A DNA stretch of 6,349 bases from Chloroflexota bacterium. GTDB lineage: Bacteria; Chloroflexota; Anaerolineae; Anaerolineales; Villigracilaceae. The stretch spans positions 1 through 6,349 of the forward strand of contig JAPLGV010000386.1 of the NCBI GenBank assembly GCA_026389975.1. The letters are read 5' to 3'. Every line of letters begins with the position of its first letter. The first letter of the stretch is position 1. The notes beneath the pieces are model-generated. The model worked only from the letters and a program-made list of their open reading frames with translations, did not search any database and was not told where the DNA came from. Position numbers and translations under genes: made by a program. Of this stretch, positions 1 through 5,951 are shown piece after piece.

Positions 1-963
1 GCGCGGGTGCTCGAAGCGCGCGAGACCGGGGACCGGTTCGCCGTTATGGACGGGGATATCGTCCTGCCGGAGCAGGAGCGCGGCAAGACCGTTTCCGTCC
101 ATCTGCCTGCGGTGCTGGGCTGTTCGCACGCCTGTACGTTCTGCATCATCCCATCCCGGCGCGGAGCCGAACGTTCGCGCCCCGCGGATGAGATTGCAGC
201 CGAAGCCCGTTCACTCGCCGCGCAGGGCGTAAAAGAGATTACCCTGCTCGGTCAGATCGTGGATCGCTACGGGAATGACCAGCCCGAGGGCCTGAACCTG
301 GCAACGCTGCTGCGAAGGCTGGAGCGAGTCGAAGGTCTGGAACGCATCCGCTTCCTTACCTCTCACCCGAATTATTTTGGCGAAGAACTCATGGATACCG
401 TGGCGGAACTGCCCAAAGTGATGCCGCATATCGAAATTCCCATTCAGGCAGGCGATGACGAAATCCTGAAGAATATGCGCCGCGGCTACACCCAGACTGA
501 CTACCGCCGCATTGTGGCGAAAATTCGCGCGCGCATCCCCGGCTGTTCGATCGCCACCGATATTATCGTCGGCTTTCCCGGCGAGACCGAGGCGCAGTTC
601 ATGGAAACCTACCGGCTCCTTGAAGATTTACGTCTGGATGTGGCACACCTGGCGCGCTACTCGCCGCGGCCCGGCACGGTTTCGGAGCGCCTGTATCCCG
701 ATGATGTGCCGGAAGAAGAGAAGATGCGCCGCTTCCGCCTGCTGGAAGATTTACAGGAGAAAATCAGCGCTGAGATCAATATCCGTTATCTTGGTCAAAA
801 GGTCGAAGTGCTGTTCGAAAACAAGGTCAAAGGACGCTGGCGCGGCCGCACGCCGACCAATAAGCTGGTCTTTGTAGAAAGCGGCCAAAACCTGAGCGGC
901 AAAGTCCTGCCCGTCACGGTAACGTGGAGCGGGCCATGGTCCATGCAGGCAAGAATTTCATAG
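1..963 (+). CDS. miaB: tRNA-2-methylthio-N6-dimethylallyladenosine synthase (MiaB family), 5' partial
   Basis: Radical-SAM methylthiotransferase that adds a methylthio group to isopentenyl-adenosine 37 of tRNAs reading U-starting codons; cytosolic. The frame is already open at base 1, so the N-terminal UPF0004 domain lies mostly outside the window. Numbering from the GTG at 7, the radical-SAM 4Fe-4S triad is C39-x3-C43-x2-C46 (GCSHACTFCIIP). It is followed by the MiaB-like stretch GVKEITLLGQ (75-84), TSHP (118-121), IPIQAGDDEILKNMRRGYT (144-162), DIIVGFPGETE (185-195) and YSPRPGT (218-224). A TRAM RNA-binding domain occupies about 258-318, with GRTPTNKLVFVE. The LLGQ and TSHP segments favour MiaB over RimO or MtaB, but the missing N-terminus prevents a firm subfamily call. 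The TAG stop is the first three bases of a perfect palindrome. The Nudix gene follows 34 bases later on the same strand. Confidence 0.9.
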   Translation, partial: ARVLEARETGDRFAVMDGDIVLPEQERGKTVSVHLPAVLGCSHACTFCIIPSRRGAERSRPADEIAAEARSLAAQGVKEITLLGQIVDRYGNDQPEGLNLATLLRRLERVEGLERIRFLTSHPNYFGEELMDTVAELPKVMPHIEIPIQAGDDEILKNMRRGYTQTDYRRIVAKIRARIPGCSIATDIIVGFPGETEAQFMETYRLLEDLRLDVAHLARYSPRPGTVSERLYPDDVPEEEKMRRFRLLEDLQEKISAEINIRYLGQKVEVLFENKVKGRWRGRTPTNKLVFVESGQNLSGKVLPVTVTWSGPWSMQARIS

Positions 964-986
964 GGGCGACGTATACGTCGCCCCTA
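961..986. repeat. Perfect 26-bp palindrome (hairpin) overlapping the miaB stop
   Basis: The left half is TAGGGGCGACGTA and the right half is its exact reverse complement, so the 26 bases are fully self-complementary. As RNA it can form an 11-bp GC-rich stem with a TATA loop. The first three bases are the miaB TAG stop. The far end is three bases before the Nudix ribosome-binding site. No U-run follows, so it is not a textbook intrinsic terminator. The form, a short GC-rich palindrome with GGGGCGAC/GTCGCCCC arms, resembles dispersed intergenic palindromes found in many copies in some bacterial genomes; that resemblance is from memory. It may weaken read-through from miaB into the Nudix gene or act as an mRNA 3'-end stabiliser. 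Confidence 0.85.
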
Positions 987-997
987 CCAGAGGAACC

Positions 998-1447
998 ATG
1001 AGAGAAGAGAGAATCCGCCCGATTGCCATCTGCGTTTGCCGTGATGGCGACCGCATCCTGGTGGCTGAGGGGCATGACAGCAAGAAAGGCCAGACCTTCT
1101 ACCGCCCGCTGGGCAGGGCGATTGAGTTCGGCGAACGCGGTGATGAAACGGTCCGGCGCGAGTTCCGCGAGGAGATTGCCGCAGACCTGACCGAGATCCG
1201 CTACGTGGGCATGCTGGAGAATATCTTCACTTACGAAGGCCAGCGTGGGCACCAGGTTGTCCTGGTCTACGATGGCCGACTATCCGACGCCTGCTTGTAT
1301 GAAAAAGAGACCCTCCAGGGCAATGAGTTGAGTCAGCCTTTCAAAGCTGTCTGGAGGCAGTTGGACGAGTTCGGGCCGGGGAAACCGCCGGTCTATCCGG
1401 ATGGACTGCTTGAACTTCTTGGGGTTTACTGCTTCTTGCATAAATAA
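998..1447 (+). CDS. Nudix hydrolase
   Basis: A 149-residue Nudix-fold pyrophosphohydrolase; the family splits nucleoside diphosphates linked to another group, using Mg2+ or Mn2+. The Nudix box is at residues 40-62: E46, then seven residues, then REFREE (54-59), which carries the metal-binding glutamates. The box is slightly off consensus: the first glycine of G-x5-E is R40 (LGRAIEFGE) and the glycine after REUxEE is A61. The rest fits a single-domain Nudix protein, with an N-terminal beta strand (RPIAICVCRDGDRILVAEG) and a C-terminal helix. The substrate cannot be read from sequence. The ATG at 998 has an AGAGG ribosome-binding site at 989-993 with 4-base spacing. The last six codons (YCFLHK) and the TAA stop fall in the dispersed R repeat that begins at 1427, so the native tail may have been replaced. 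A hairpin follows at 1522. Confidence 0.88.
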   Translation: MREERIRPIAICVCRDGDRILVAEGHDSKKGQTFYRPLGRAIEFGERGDETVRREFREEIAADLTEIRYVGMLENIFTYEGQRGHQVVLVYDGRLSDACLYEKETLQGNELSQPFKAVWRQLDEFGPGKPPVYPDGLLELLGVYCFLHK

Positions 1448-1489
1448 TTTAACTTTGAACGATCAAAATACAGGTAATTACAGCAATTT
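1427..1489 (+). repeat. Dispersed repeat R, left copy (R1)
   Basis: A 63-base element starting TACTGCTTCTTGCATAAA, then a 7-base variable stretch, ACTTTGAAC, two variable bases, TCAAAATACAG, four partly variable bases and TTACAGCAATTT. It aligns without gaps to 6235-6297, with 53 of 63 bases identical by eye. Two of the differences fall in the loop of a small hairpin (TTTGA/TCAAA, arms 1454-1458 and 1463-1467) whose arms are unchanged. It overlaps the end of the Nudix gene and is followed three bases later by one U unit. Substitutions do not favour third codon positions and one copy contains in-frame stops, so it is not a coding repeat. Confidence 0.85.
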
Positions 1490-1492
1490 TGG

Positions 1493-1519
1493 TTCACATC
1501 TTTGCGCAGCACACTGTAA
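1493..1519 (+). repeat. Repeat unit U, left copy (U1)
   Basis: A 27-base unit of the form TTC-N4-TTT-x-CGCAGCACACTGTAA. It matches the three tandem units at 6141-6222 along its whole length, most strongly in the GCAG(C/T)AC...(C/T)TGT part. It lies directly after repeat R1, so R and U occur together at both ends of the minus-strand gene block. Confidence 0.65.
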
Positions 1520-1521
1520 AC

Positions 1522-1550
1522 CAATCTCCCGCCAAAACAGCGGGAGATTG
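1522..1550. terminator. Hairpin between converging genes, probable bidirectional terminator
   Basis: CAATCTCCCGC (1522-1532) and GCGGGAGATTG (1540-1550) are exact reverse complements, giving an 11-bp stem with a 7-base loop (CAAAACA). On the plus strand it is followed by TCTTTC, a weak U-tract. On the minus strand it is followed by a less U-rich stretch. It lies between the Nudix stop (1447) and the pilin stop (1555), where a shared terminator for converging transcripts is expected. Confidence 0.75.
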
Positions 1551-1554
1551 TCTT

Positions 1555-1710
1555 TCAGTAGGTTATCAGCTTGCTATTCAAATTGCTGAAAACATTGCCG
1601 ATGGTCGGGCCGAGGATGAGTAAAACTGCAATAACAATTAGAGCGATCAAAACAAATAGGAAAGCATACTCTAACATTCCCTGACCAGGTTCGCGGATGC
1701 TGAACAGCAT
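1555..1710 (-). CDS. Flp-type (type IVb) pilin-like small protein
   Basis: A 51-residue protein with the layout of a Flp/Fap pilin: a short polar head (MLFSIREP), GQGMLEYA (9-16), then one long hydrophobic helix (about 15-34) and LGPTIGNVFSN with a short tail. In this family a prepilin peptidase cuts just before or within the Gly-x-x-x-x-Glu-Tyr region; here GQGMLEY places Glu at about the +5 position, and Glu-Tyr is the family hallmark. An in-frame ATG at 1782 and another at 1716 exist. The ATG at 1710 is chosen because a near-perfect ribosome-binding site, AAAGGAGGTG (1717-1726), has its GGAGG core 8 bases upstream, whereas it is only 2 bases from the 1716 ATG. No pilus assembly genes (tadA, tadB, rcpA, prepilin peptidase) are in the window. 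It lies 37 bases after nth and probably has its own promoter. Confidence 0.82.
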   Translation of the reverse strand: MLFSIREPGQGMLEYAFLFVLIALIVIAVLLILGPTIGNVFSNLNSKLITY

Positions 1711-1716
1711 CGCCAT

Positions 1717-1726
1717 CACCTCCTTT
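1717..1726 (-). promoter_or_regulatory. Strong Shine-Dalgarno of the pilin gene
   Basis: The minus strand reads AAAGGAGGTG, a near-complete match to the anti-Shine-Dalgarno sequence. The spacing of 8 bases to the ATG at 1710 decides the start and suggests high expression, as is usual for a major pilin subunit. Confidence 0.8.
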
Positions 1727-1746
1727 CCTGCGAAGATATTATCTTG

Positions 1747-1774
1747 ATTATACAGCCGATTGATTTTCCGGTAA
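1747..1774 (-). promoter_or_regulatory. Candidate sigma-70-type promoter for the pilin gene
   Basis: On the minus strand a perfect -10 hexamer TATAAT (1747-1752) contains the nth stop codon TAA. A weak -35 candidate, TTACCG (1769-1774), lies 16 bases upstream. Transcription would start near 1740, giving a leader of about 30 bases that carries the strong ribosome-binding site. The -35 match is poor (3 of 6), so the call rests mostly on the -10 box. Confidence 0.5.
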
Positions 1775-2428
1775 CTTTGCATAATTACAGAGTTCCCGCA
1801 ACGGACAGCGCTGACAGGCGGGTTTGCGGGCCGCGCAGATTTCGCGCCCCAGGCGGATGATGTTCAGGTGGGCAGCATAATATGTTTCCGGCGGGAGAAG
1901 TTTCTCCAGGTGGACGTGCGCTTCCTCCAACATCATCTTTTCCGGGCGCAGGCCGATGCGTCCCGTCACCCGGTAAATGTGCGTGTCCACGGGGAAGGCC
2001 GGCCGCCCCAGCGAAAAGAGCAGGACGATGGCTGCCGTCTTCGGGCCGACGCCCTTGAACTTCATCAACCAGGCACGCGCTTCTTCCAGCGGCAGGTCTT
2101 TCAGGAAATGCAAATCAAGCGAACCGCGTTCGGCGGAAATTCCTCGCAGGACTTGCTGGATGCGCGGCCCTTTCTGGTTGGCAAGCCCCGCCAGGCGGAT
2201 GGCGGCGGTCACCGACCCGGGGACTGCGTCGCGCACCTGTTCCCAGGTCGGGAAACGCTGACGGAGCGACTCGAAGGCCCGGTCCCGGTTGGCGTCGTTG
2301 GTATTCTGGGAAAGGATGGTCGAGACGAGTTCATCCACCGGCGGCAGGGGATTGCGCCAGGTGGGCTGTCCATAAAAATCCAGCAGGCGCTGGTGCACCT
2401 GCCGGGCGAGTGTTTCGAGATCGGTCAT
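1748..2428 (-). CDS. nth: Endonuclease III (DNA glycosylase/AP lyase)
   Basis: Base-excision repair enzyme of the HhH-GPD superfamily; the family removes oxidised pyrimidines and cleaves the resulting abasic site. The 226-residue length is normal. The helix-hairpin-helix is LMKFKGVGPKTAA (121-133), with the catalytic lysine K130. The catalytic aspartate is D148 in PVDTHIYRV (146-154). The C-terminal iron-sulfur loop is complete: C198-x6-C205-x2-C208-x5-C214. The N-terminal ILSQNTNDANRD segment (38-49) corresponds to the family's ILSxQTTD motif, with N where Nth usually has the Q-T order. This is a mild variation also seen in archaeal-like Nth/MutY relatives. The ATG at 2428 overlaps the asparaginase TGA as ATGA, which implies translational coupling. 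The pilin gene follows 37 bases downstream. Confidence 0.92.
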   Translation of the reverse strand: MTDLETLARQVHQRLLDFYGQPTWRNPLPPVDELVSTILSQNTNDANRDRAFESLRQRFPTWEQVRDAVPGSVTAAIRLAGLANQKGPRIQQVLRGISAERGSLDLHFLKDLPLEEARAWLMKFKGVGPKTAAIVLLFSLGRPAFPVDTHIYRVTGRIGLRPEKMMLEEAHVHLEKLLPPETYYAAHLNIIRLGREICAARKPACQRCPLRELCNYAKLPENQSAV

Positions 2429-3513
2429 GCAGGCTGTTCGGTTCTTTGCAGGGTGAAGGCTGGACGGGCCTCTCCGACCACCAGTTTGCGCCAGTTGGTC
2501 ACCGGCTTGACCGGCCCAAAATCGGCTGCCAGCGTTTCCAGTTCCTTTTCGCTGATGTAACCCATCTGTCGCAGGATTTCCAACGCAACTGCCGGGCGGA
2601 CGCGATTGTAGGTTTCGCCATTCGCTTTCCGGATTGTAAGATCACCGTCGGAGATTTTGAAGGCAATACCAACACCCGGCGATTTGGCACCCAGCACACC
2701 GCCCATAATGCCCAAGAGCATGTACCCTTCTGCTCCACCTTTCACAACCATGTGCCCCGAGCAGACTTCCATCAGGCGCGTGTCGAATCGGCCCGGGCCG
2801 CTGACCATGAGCGGGTTTGCCATCATGGACTGGGTGATGCGGCGGCAGGCTGTGGCGCGTTCCGCCAGGAGACCGCGCGGGTCGCACAGGCGGGCGAAGC
2901 CCAGCGCAGCATTGTAGAGCGGGACGGCAAAATTTGGGGCTGAACAACCGTCAATGCCCACTTCGACCTGCTCCACCGGGACGCTGCACATCTCTGCCAG
3001 CGTTTCCAGGATGGTCTTCTGGACCGGGTGTTCGGGATTGACGTAATCCACAATCGGCAGGCCGCGCATTCGGGCGGCGGCCAGCATCCCGGTGTGCTTG
3101 CCGGAACAGTTGTGCCGGTTCGGGGTGGGAACTTCGCCGCGAGCCCGCATCGCTTCGACGGTGGGCACATGCGACAGCGGATGCAAGCCGCACAACAGGT
3201 CGCTTTCCTGCACGCCCACTTTGGCCTGGATGCCTTTGAGCACCTCAACGTGCTCGTCGGTGCCATCGTGGGACCCGCAGATGAGAGCCACTTCTTTTGA
3301 CGTCAGGTGAAAGATCTGGTCGCCGCCGCGCTCGATGAACGGGAGCGCCTGGAAGGGTTTGGCGCTGGAGCGCAGGAATGTTAATGCTTTCGGGTCTCCA
3401 AGCCAGGCAAGCAAGCGGCCACCTGAGTCAACCACGGCCACCGCCCCGAAATGGATAGATTCAACAATGCGTCCCCGGGTCATTTCAAAGATCGGCTGGT
3501 ATGACTCTGTCAT
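2425..3513 (-). CDS. L-asparaginase, class 3 (Rhizobium etli AnsA-like, asparaginase II family)
   Basis: Hydrolyses L-asparagine to aspartate and ammonia; probably cytosolic, as no signal peptide is visible. The 362 residues belong to the PF06089-type family, structurally beta-lactamase-like and unrelated to E. coli AnsA/AnsB. With the start at 3513, the known active-site residues of the R. etli enzyme are all present at a constant offset of one: S49-x-x-K52 (RSSAKPF), S81 (CGSHDG), C136 and K139 (NCSGKHTG), D188 and C190 (DGCSAPNF). An upstream ATG at 3522 would add three residues. The 3513 ATG is preferred because the AGAGGG ribosome-binding site sits 9 bases before it and directly abuts the upstream ATG. 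The gene starts 27 bases after the MBL-fold gene and ends in an ATGA overlap with nth, so it is an internal operon member. Confidence 0.9.
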   Translation of the reverse strand: MTESYQPIFEMTRGRIVESIHFGAVAVVDSGGRLLAWLGDPKALTFLRSSAKPFQALPFIERGGDQIFHLTSKEVALICGSHDGTDEHVEVLKGIQAKVGVQESDLLCGLHPLSHVPTVEAMRARGEVPTPNRHNCSGKHTGMLAAARMRGLPIVDYVNPEHPVQKTILETLAEMCSVPVEQVEVGIDGCSAPNFAVPLYNAALGFARLCDPRGLLAERATACRRITQSMMANPLMVSGPGRFDTRLMEVCSGHMVVKGGAEGYMLLGIMGGVLGAKSPGVGIAFKISDGDLTIRKANGETYNRVRPAVALEILRQMGYISEKELETLAADFGPVKPVTNWRKLVVGEARPAFTLQRTEQPA

Positions 3514-3540
3514 GCGGAGCATCCCTCTGGGTCAAGATTA

Positions 3541-4401
3541 TTACTCCTCGCCGCTTCCGCTGCCGGCTGAACGGTAATGCCGGGCGTAATAACGGTGCAA
3601 GCCATAGCGCAGGCGCCGGGTATATTTTTGTAGTTGACTGGCGGGGATTTTGAACGGATTCAACAAAGGCGTGATGAGATTTTCAACCGCCTCCGGTGCA
3701 GATTTTTTCTTGGCCAGCTTTTCGACTTTATTAAAAACATGGTCAAGATAATCTTTCTGCGCCCGGATCACGTCGGCGGCCACCACTCCGCCGCGCCCGC
3801 TGACCACCAGCCAGTTCCGGTAGGCGGGGGAAAGCAGGAGCTTCAGCGTGTCCAGCCAGACGGGCAGATCTGCTCCGGCCAGGAAGGGCGGCTGGTTTTT
3901 GAACACCGCATCGCCGACAAAAACCACTTTGGCTTCCGGCAGGATGACCCACGTGGCTCCGGAGGTTGGGCCAGGATGGTGCTCCAACACGACGGGTGAT
4001 TCGCCCCAGTGGATGGTCATCTGGTGGCTGAAGGTGATCTCCGGCGGCACCCAGCGGATATTTCCCAGGCCGGGGATGCTTTCCCAGTCCGCGCCGGTTT
4101 CCTCGCCCTGGGCCTTGAAGGTCGTCGGGCGGGTGCGGAAGACGTGGGCGGTCTTTTCCTGTGCGACGATGGTGCAATCCATCGCCCGCGCGCCCAGTGT
4201 CCGATCCGGGTGCGCATCGAGGTTGACGAGCAGACGTTCGGAGCCGCCTCCCAGGTTCAGCAGGGCGGCGCGCCAGGCGCGCCCATCCTCCGGTGAGGGC
4301 GGTGCGTCAATCTGGATCAGCCCGTGGGGCAGATAAATCACTCCGAGTGTCGCACCCGGGTATTGATCATCAATATAAATATCAGTGGCAATGGACTGCA
4401 T
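3541..4401 (-). CDS. Metallo-beta-lactamase-fold protein with degenerate metal site
   Basis: A 286-residue protein with an MBL-fold pattern: an N-terminal two-strand start (GVIYLPHGLIQIDAPPSP), LLVNLDAHPDRTLGARAM (57-74), EHHPGPTSGATWVIL (140-154), VVFVGDAVF (159-167) and LVVSGRGGVV (198-207). Against the classical H-x-H-x-D-H site the motif reads D62-A-H64-P-D66-R67, the usual PGHT is PGPT (P145), and the last PGHG-like motif is SGRGG (R203). Only H64, D66 and D164 of the usual ligands remain, so ordinary two-metal hydrolase chemistry is doubtful. The C-terminal 60 residues are a basic helical tail (KVEKLAKKKS; YTRRLRYGLHRYYARHYR) that may bind nucleic acid or a partner. The ATG at 4401 is chosen over upstream in-frame starts because AGGAG (4407-4411) lies 5 bases before it and because the upstream extension is the wrong frame of the kinase remnant. 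The function is unknown. Confidence 0.8.
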   Translation of the reverse strand: MQSIATDIYIDDQYPGATLGVIYLPHGLIQIDAPPSPEDGRAWRAALLNLGGGSERLLVNLDAHPDRTLGARAMDCTIVAQEKTAHVFRTRPTTFKAQGEETGADWESIPGLGNIRWVPPEITFSHQMTIHWGESPVVLEHHPGPTSGATWVILPEAKVVFVGDAVFKNQPPFLAGADLPVWLDTLKLLLSPAYRNWLVVSGRGGVVAADVIRAQKDYLDHVFNKVEKLAKKKSAPEAVENLITPLLNPFKIPASQLQKYTRRLRYGLHRYYARHYRSAGSGSGEE

Positions 4402-4418
4402 GCTTTCTCCTGAAAGTG

Positions 4419-4774
4419 CTATATTTCTTTGGCAACCGGCAGGGTCAGGATAAATTTGGACCCTTTGCCAACTTCGGCCTCGACCCAGATCTTTCCGCCG
4501 TGACCGTTGACCGCCAACCGGCCAGGCCGCGTTCAACGGTCTCTCGCAACTGCTGGGTGGTATGGTCATGGATTTTGCGTCCGTAAACGATGGCCGAGTC
4601 AACGGCTTTGCCGTTATCGTCCAGTACCACAATGCTGGCGCGTTCACCGCCCACGTATTTGAGCGATTGGAACAGAGTGCGCTGTAACACTGTGCGCAGT
4701 TCCAGCGCCGAGGCCAGTTCGCGGCTTACATTGTAGAGAAATTCCAAGGTTGACTTGGTTTCTTTGTCTGCCAT
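4419..4774 (-). pseudogene. Remnant of a GAF-domain sensor histidine kinase with internal deletion
   Basis: From the ATG at 4774 the frame encodes the start of a GAF sensor domain (LEFLYNVSRELASALELRTV, then GGERASIVVLDDNGKAVDSA and ERGLAGW). After W (codon at 4514-4516) the frame runs into nonsense and stops at 4445. From about 4511 another frame reads VNGHGGKIWVEAEVGKGS followed by KFILTLPVAKEI and a TAG at 4419. That is the extreme C-terminus of a histidine kinase ATPase domain (HGG-x-I-W-V...G-x-GS-x-F...LP). The rest of the GAF domain, the phospho-acceptor histidine, and the N, G1 and F boxes are all missing. The gene has therefore lost its middle and changed frame at about 4505-4520. 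It begins 9 bases after the threonine synthase stop and ends 17 bases before the MBL-fold ATG. An assembly error joining two parts of one gene is the main alternative. Confidence 0.8.
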
Positions 4775-4783
4775 AGGTGTCCA

Positions 4784-5944
4784 TTAAATATACTTCAAAC
4801 CAGTTCCTGTGTTGAATAATACAACCGTTTCGTCCGGTCGGACCCAACCATTCTTGACCAGATGACGCAGACCTGCCAGCGTCGCCGCTCCCTCCGGGCA
4901 CGCCAGCAGACCCTCCGCCTGTGCCATTTCACGCTGCGCTTCCAGAATTTCCGCGTCGCTGACGGCCAGCGCCGTCCCGCCGCTCTCTCGCAGGGCCCGC
5001 AGGATCAGCCGGTCGGCGAAGGCATTCGGGACCCGTAACCCGGCCGCCAGGGTGTGAGCGTTTTGCCAGGTCTCGATACGTTCCGCACCGTTCTGGAAGG
5101 CGCGCACCACCGGCGCACAACCGTCGGCTTGGACCGCCACCATGCGCGGGCGTTTGGGACCGATCCAGCCCAGGGCCTCCAGCTCGGCGAAGGCCTTCCA
5201 CATACCCACCAGCCCGGTCCCGCCGCCGGTGGGGTAAATAACCACATCCGGCAGTTCCCAGCCGAAGGATTCAGCCAGTTCCAGTCCCATCGTCTTTTTG
5301 CCCTCGGCGCGGTAAGGTTCCTTGAAGGTCGAGACGTCGAACCAGCGTTTGCCTTTGGCGGCTTCCGCTGCCAGACGGGCGGCATCGCTGATGAGACCGT
5401 CCACCAGCCGCAGGTCCGCGCCCGCAGCCCGGACTTCTTCCTGGTTGGTGCGCGGGGCGTCTTTTGGCATGAAGACGTGTGCCTCGGCACCGCCGCGGGC
5501 GGCATAAAAGGCCAGCGCGCCCCCGGCGTTCCCCGCTGTGGGGATGACGAATTCCCTACGGCCCAGTTCCAGCGCCCGCGCGACGGCCACGCACAGGCCG
5601 CGGGCTTTGAATGAACCGGTCGGGTTGGGGGATTCGTCTTTGATGAAAAGGTGCTTTATTTTTAGCGTTTTACCCGGGCGCGGGGCGGGCAGGAGCGGGG
5701 TGTCGCCCTCGCCCAGCGTCAGGCGGAATTTCTCTTTGCGGACGGGCAGGAGTTCTGCCCAGCGCCACAGTCCGCGCGGACGGGCGGCGATCTGTGTGCG
5801 GGTCACGCTGGCGGCCACTCTGGTCAAATCGTAGCGCGCCAACAGCGGCGAGCGGCAGTCTTCGCAGAAATTCTGCACCCGGTCCGCATTGAATTTGCGC
5901 CCGCATTCGGGGCATTCGAGATGGGTGAGCGCGCTTTCAAGCAT
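4784..5944 (-). CDS. thrC: Threonine synthase with N-terminal zinc ribbon
   Basis: PLP-dependent enzyme that converts O-phosphohomoserine to threonine, the last step of threonine biosynthesis. In 386 residues it shows an N-terminal zinc ribbon with two CxxC knuckles (C11, C14, C27, C30), then LGEGDTPLL (78-86), the PLP lysine K113 in NPTGSFKARG (107-116), TAGNAGGALAFYAARGG (136-152), the phosphate-binding loop YPTGGGTGLVGMWKA (237-251) and a C-terminal NTGTGLKYI. The zinc ribbon and length fit the Thermus/archaeal-type enzyme rather than the longer E. coli type. The related threonine dehydratase is less likely given the ribbon and the GTGLK end. The ATG at 5944 is chosen over one at 6046 because homology begins at the ribbon and the 34-residue extension has no family similarity. 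No Shine-Dalgarno is visible at suitable spacing. It is the first gene of the minus-strand operon. Confidence 0.88.
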   Translation of the reverse strand: MLESALTHLECPECGRKFNADRVQNFCEDCRSPLLARYDLTRVAASVTRTQIAARPRGLWRWAELLPVRKEKFRLTLGEGDTPLLPAPRPGKTLKIKHLFIKDESPNPTGSFKARGLCVAVARALELGRREFVIPTAGNAGGALAFYAARGGAEAHVFMPKDAPRTNQEEVRAAGADLRLVDGLISDAARLAAEAAKGKRWFDVSTFKEPYRAEGKKTMGLELAESFGWELPDVVIYPTGGGTGLVGMWKAFAELEALGWIGPKRPRMVAVQADGCAPVVRAFQNGAERIETWQNAHTLAAGLRVPNAFADRLILRALRESGGTALAVSDAEILEAQREMAQAEGLLACPEGAATLAGLRHLVKNGWVRPDETVVLFNTGTGLKYI

Positions 5945-5951
5945 TACAAAT

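Noticed and set aside
1868..2560. 230-codon plus-strand open frame opposite nth and asparaginase
   Set aside because: It is antisense to two genes with complete catalytic motifs, has no recognisable domain, and crosses their junction; a typical GC-rich shadow frame.
4402..4647. N-terminal extension of the MBL-fold protein to an ATG at 4647
   Set aside because: The extension is the wrong reading frame of the kinase remnant, and a good ribosome-binding site precedes the ATG at 4401.
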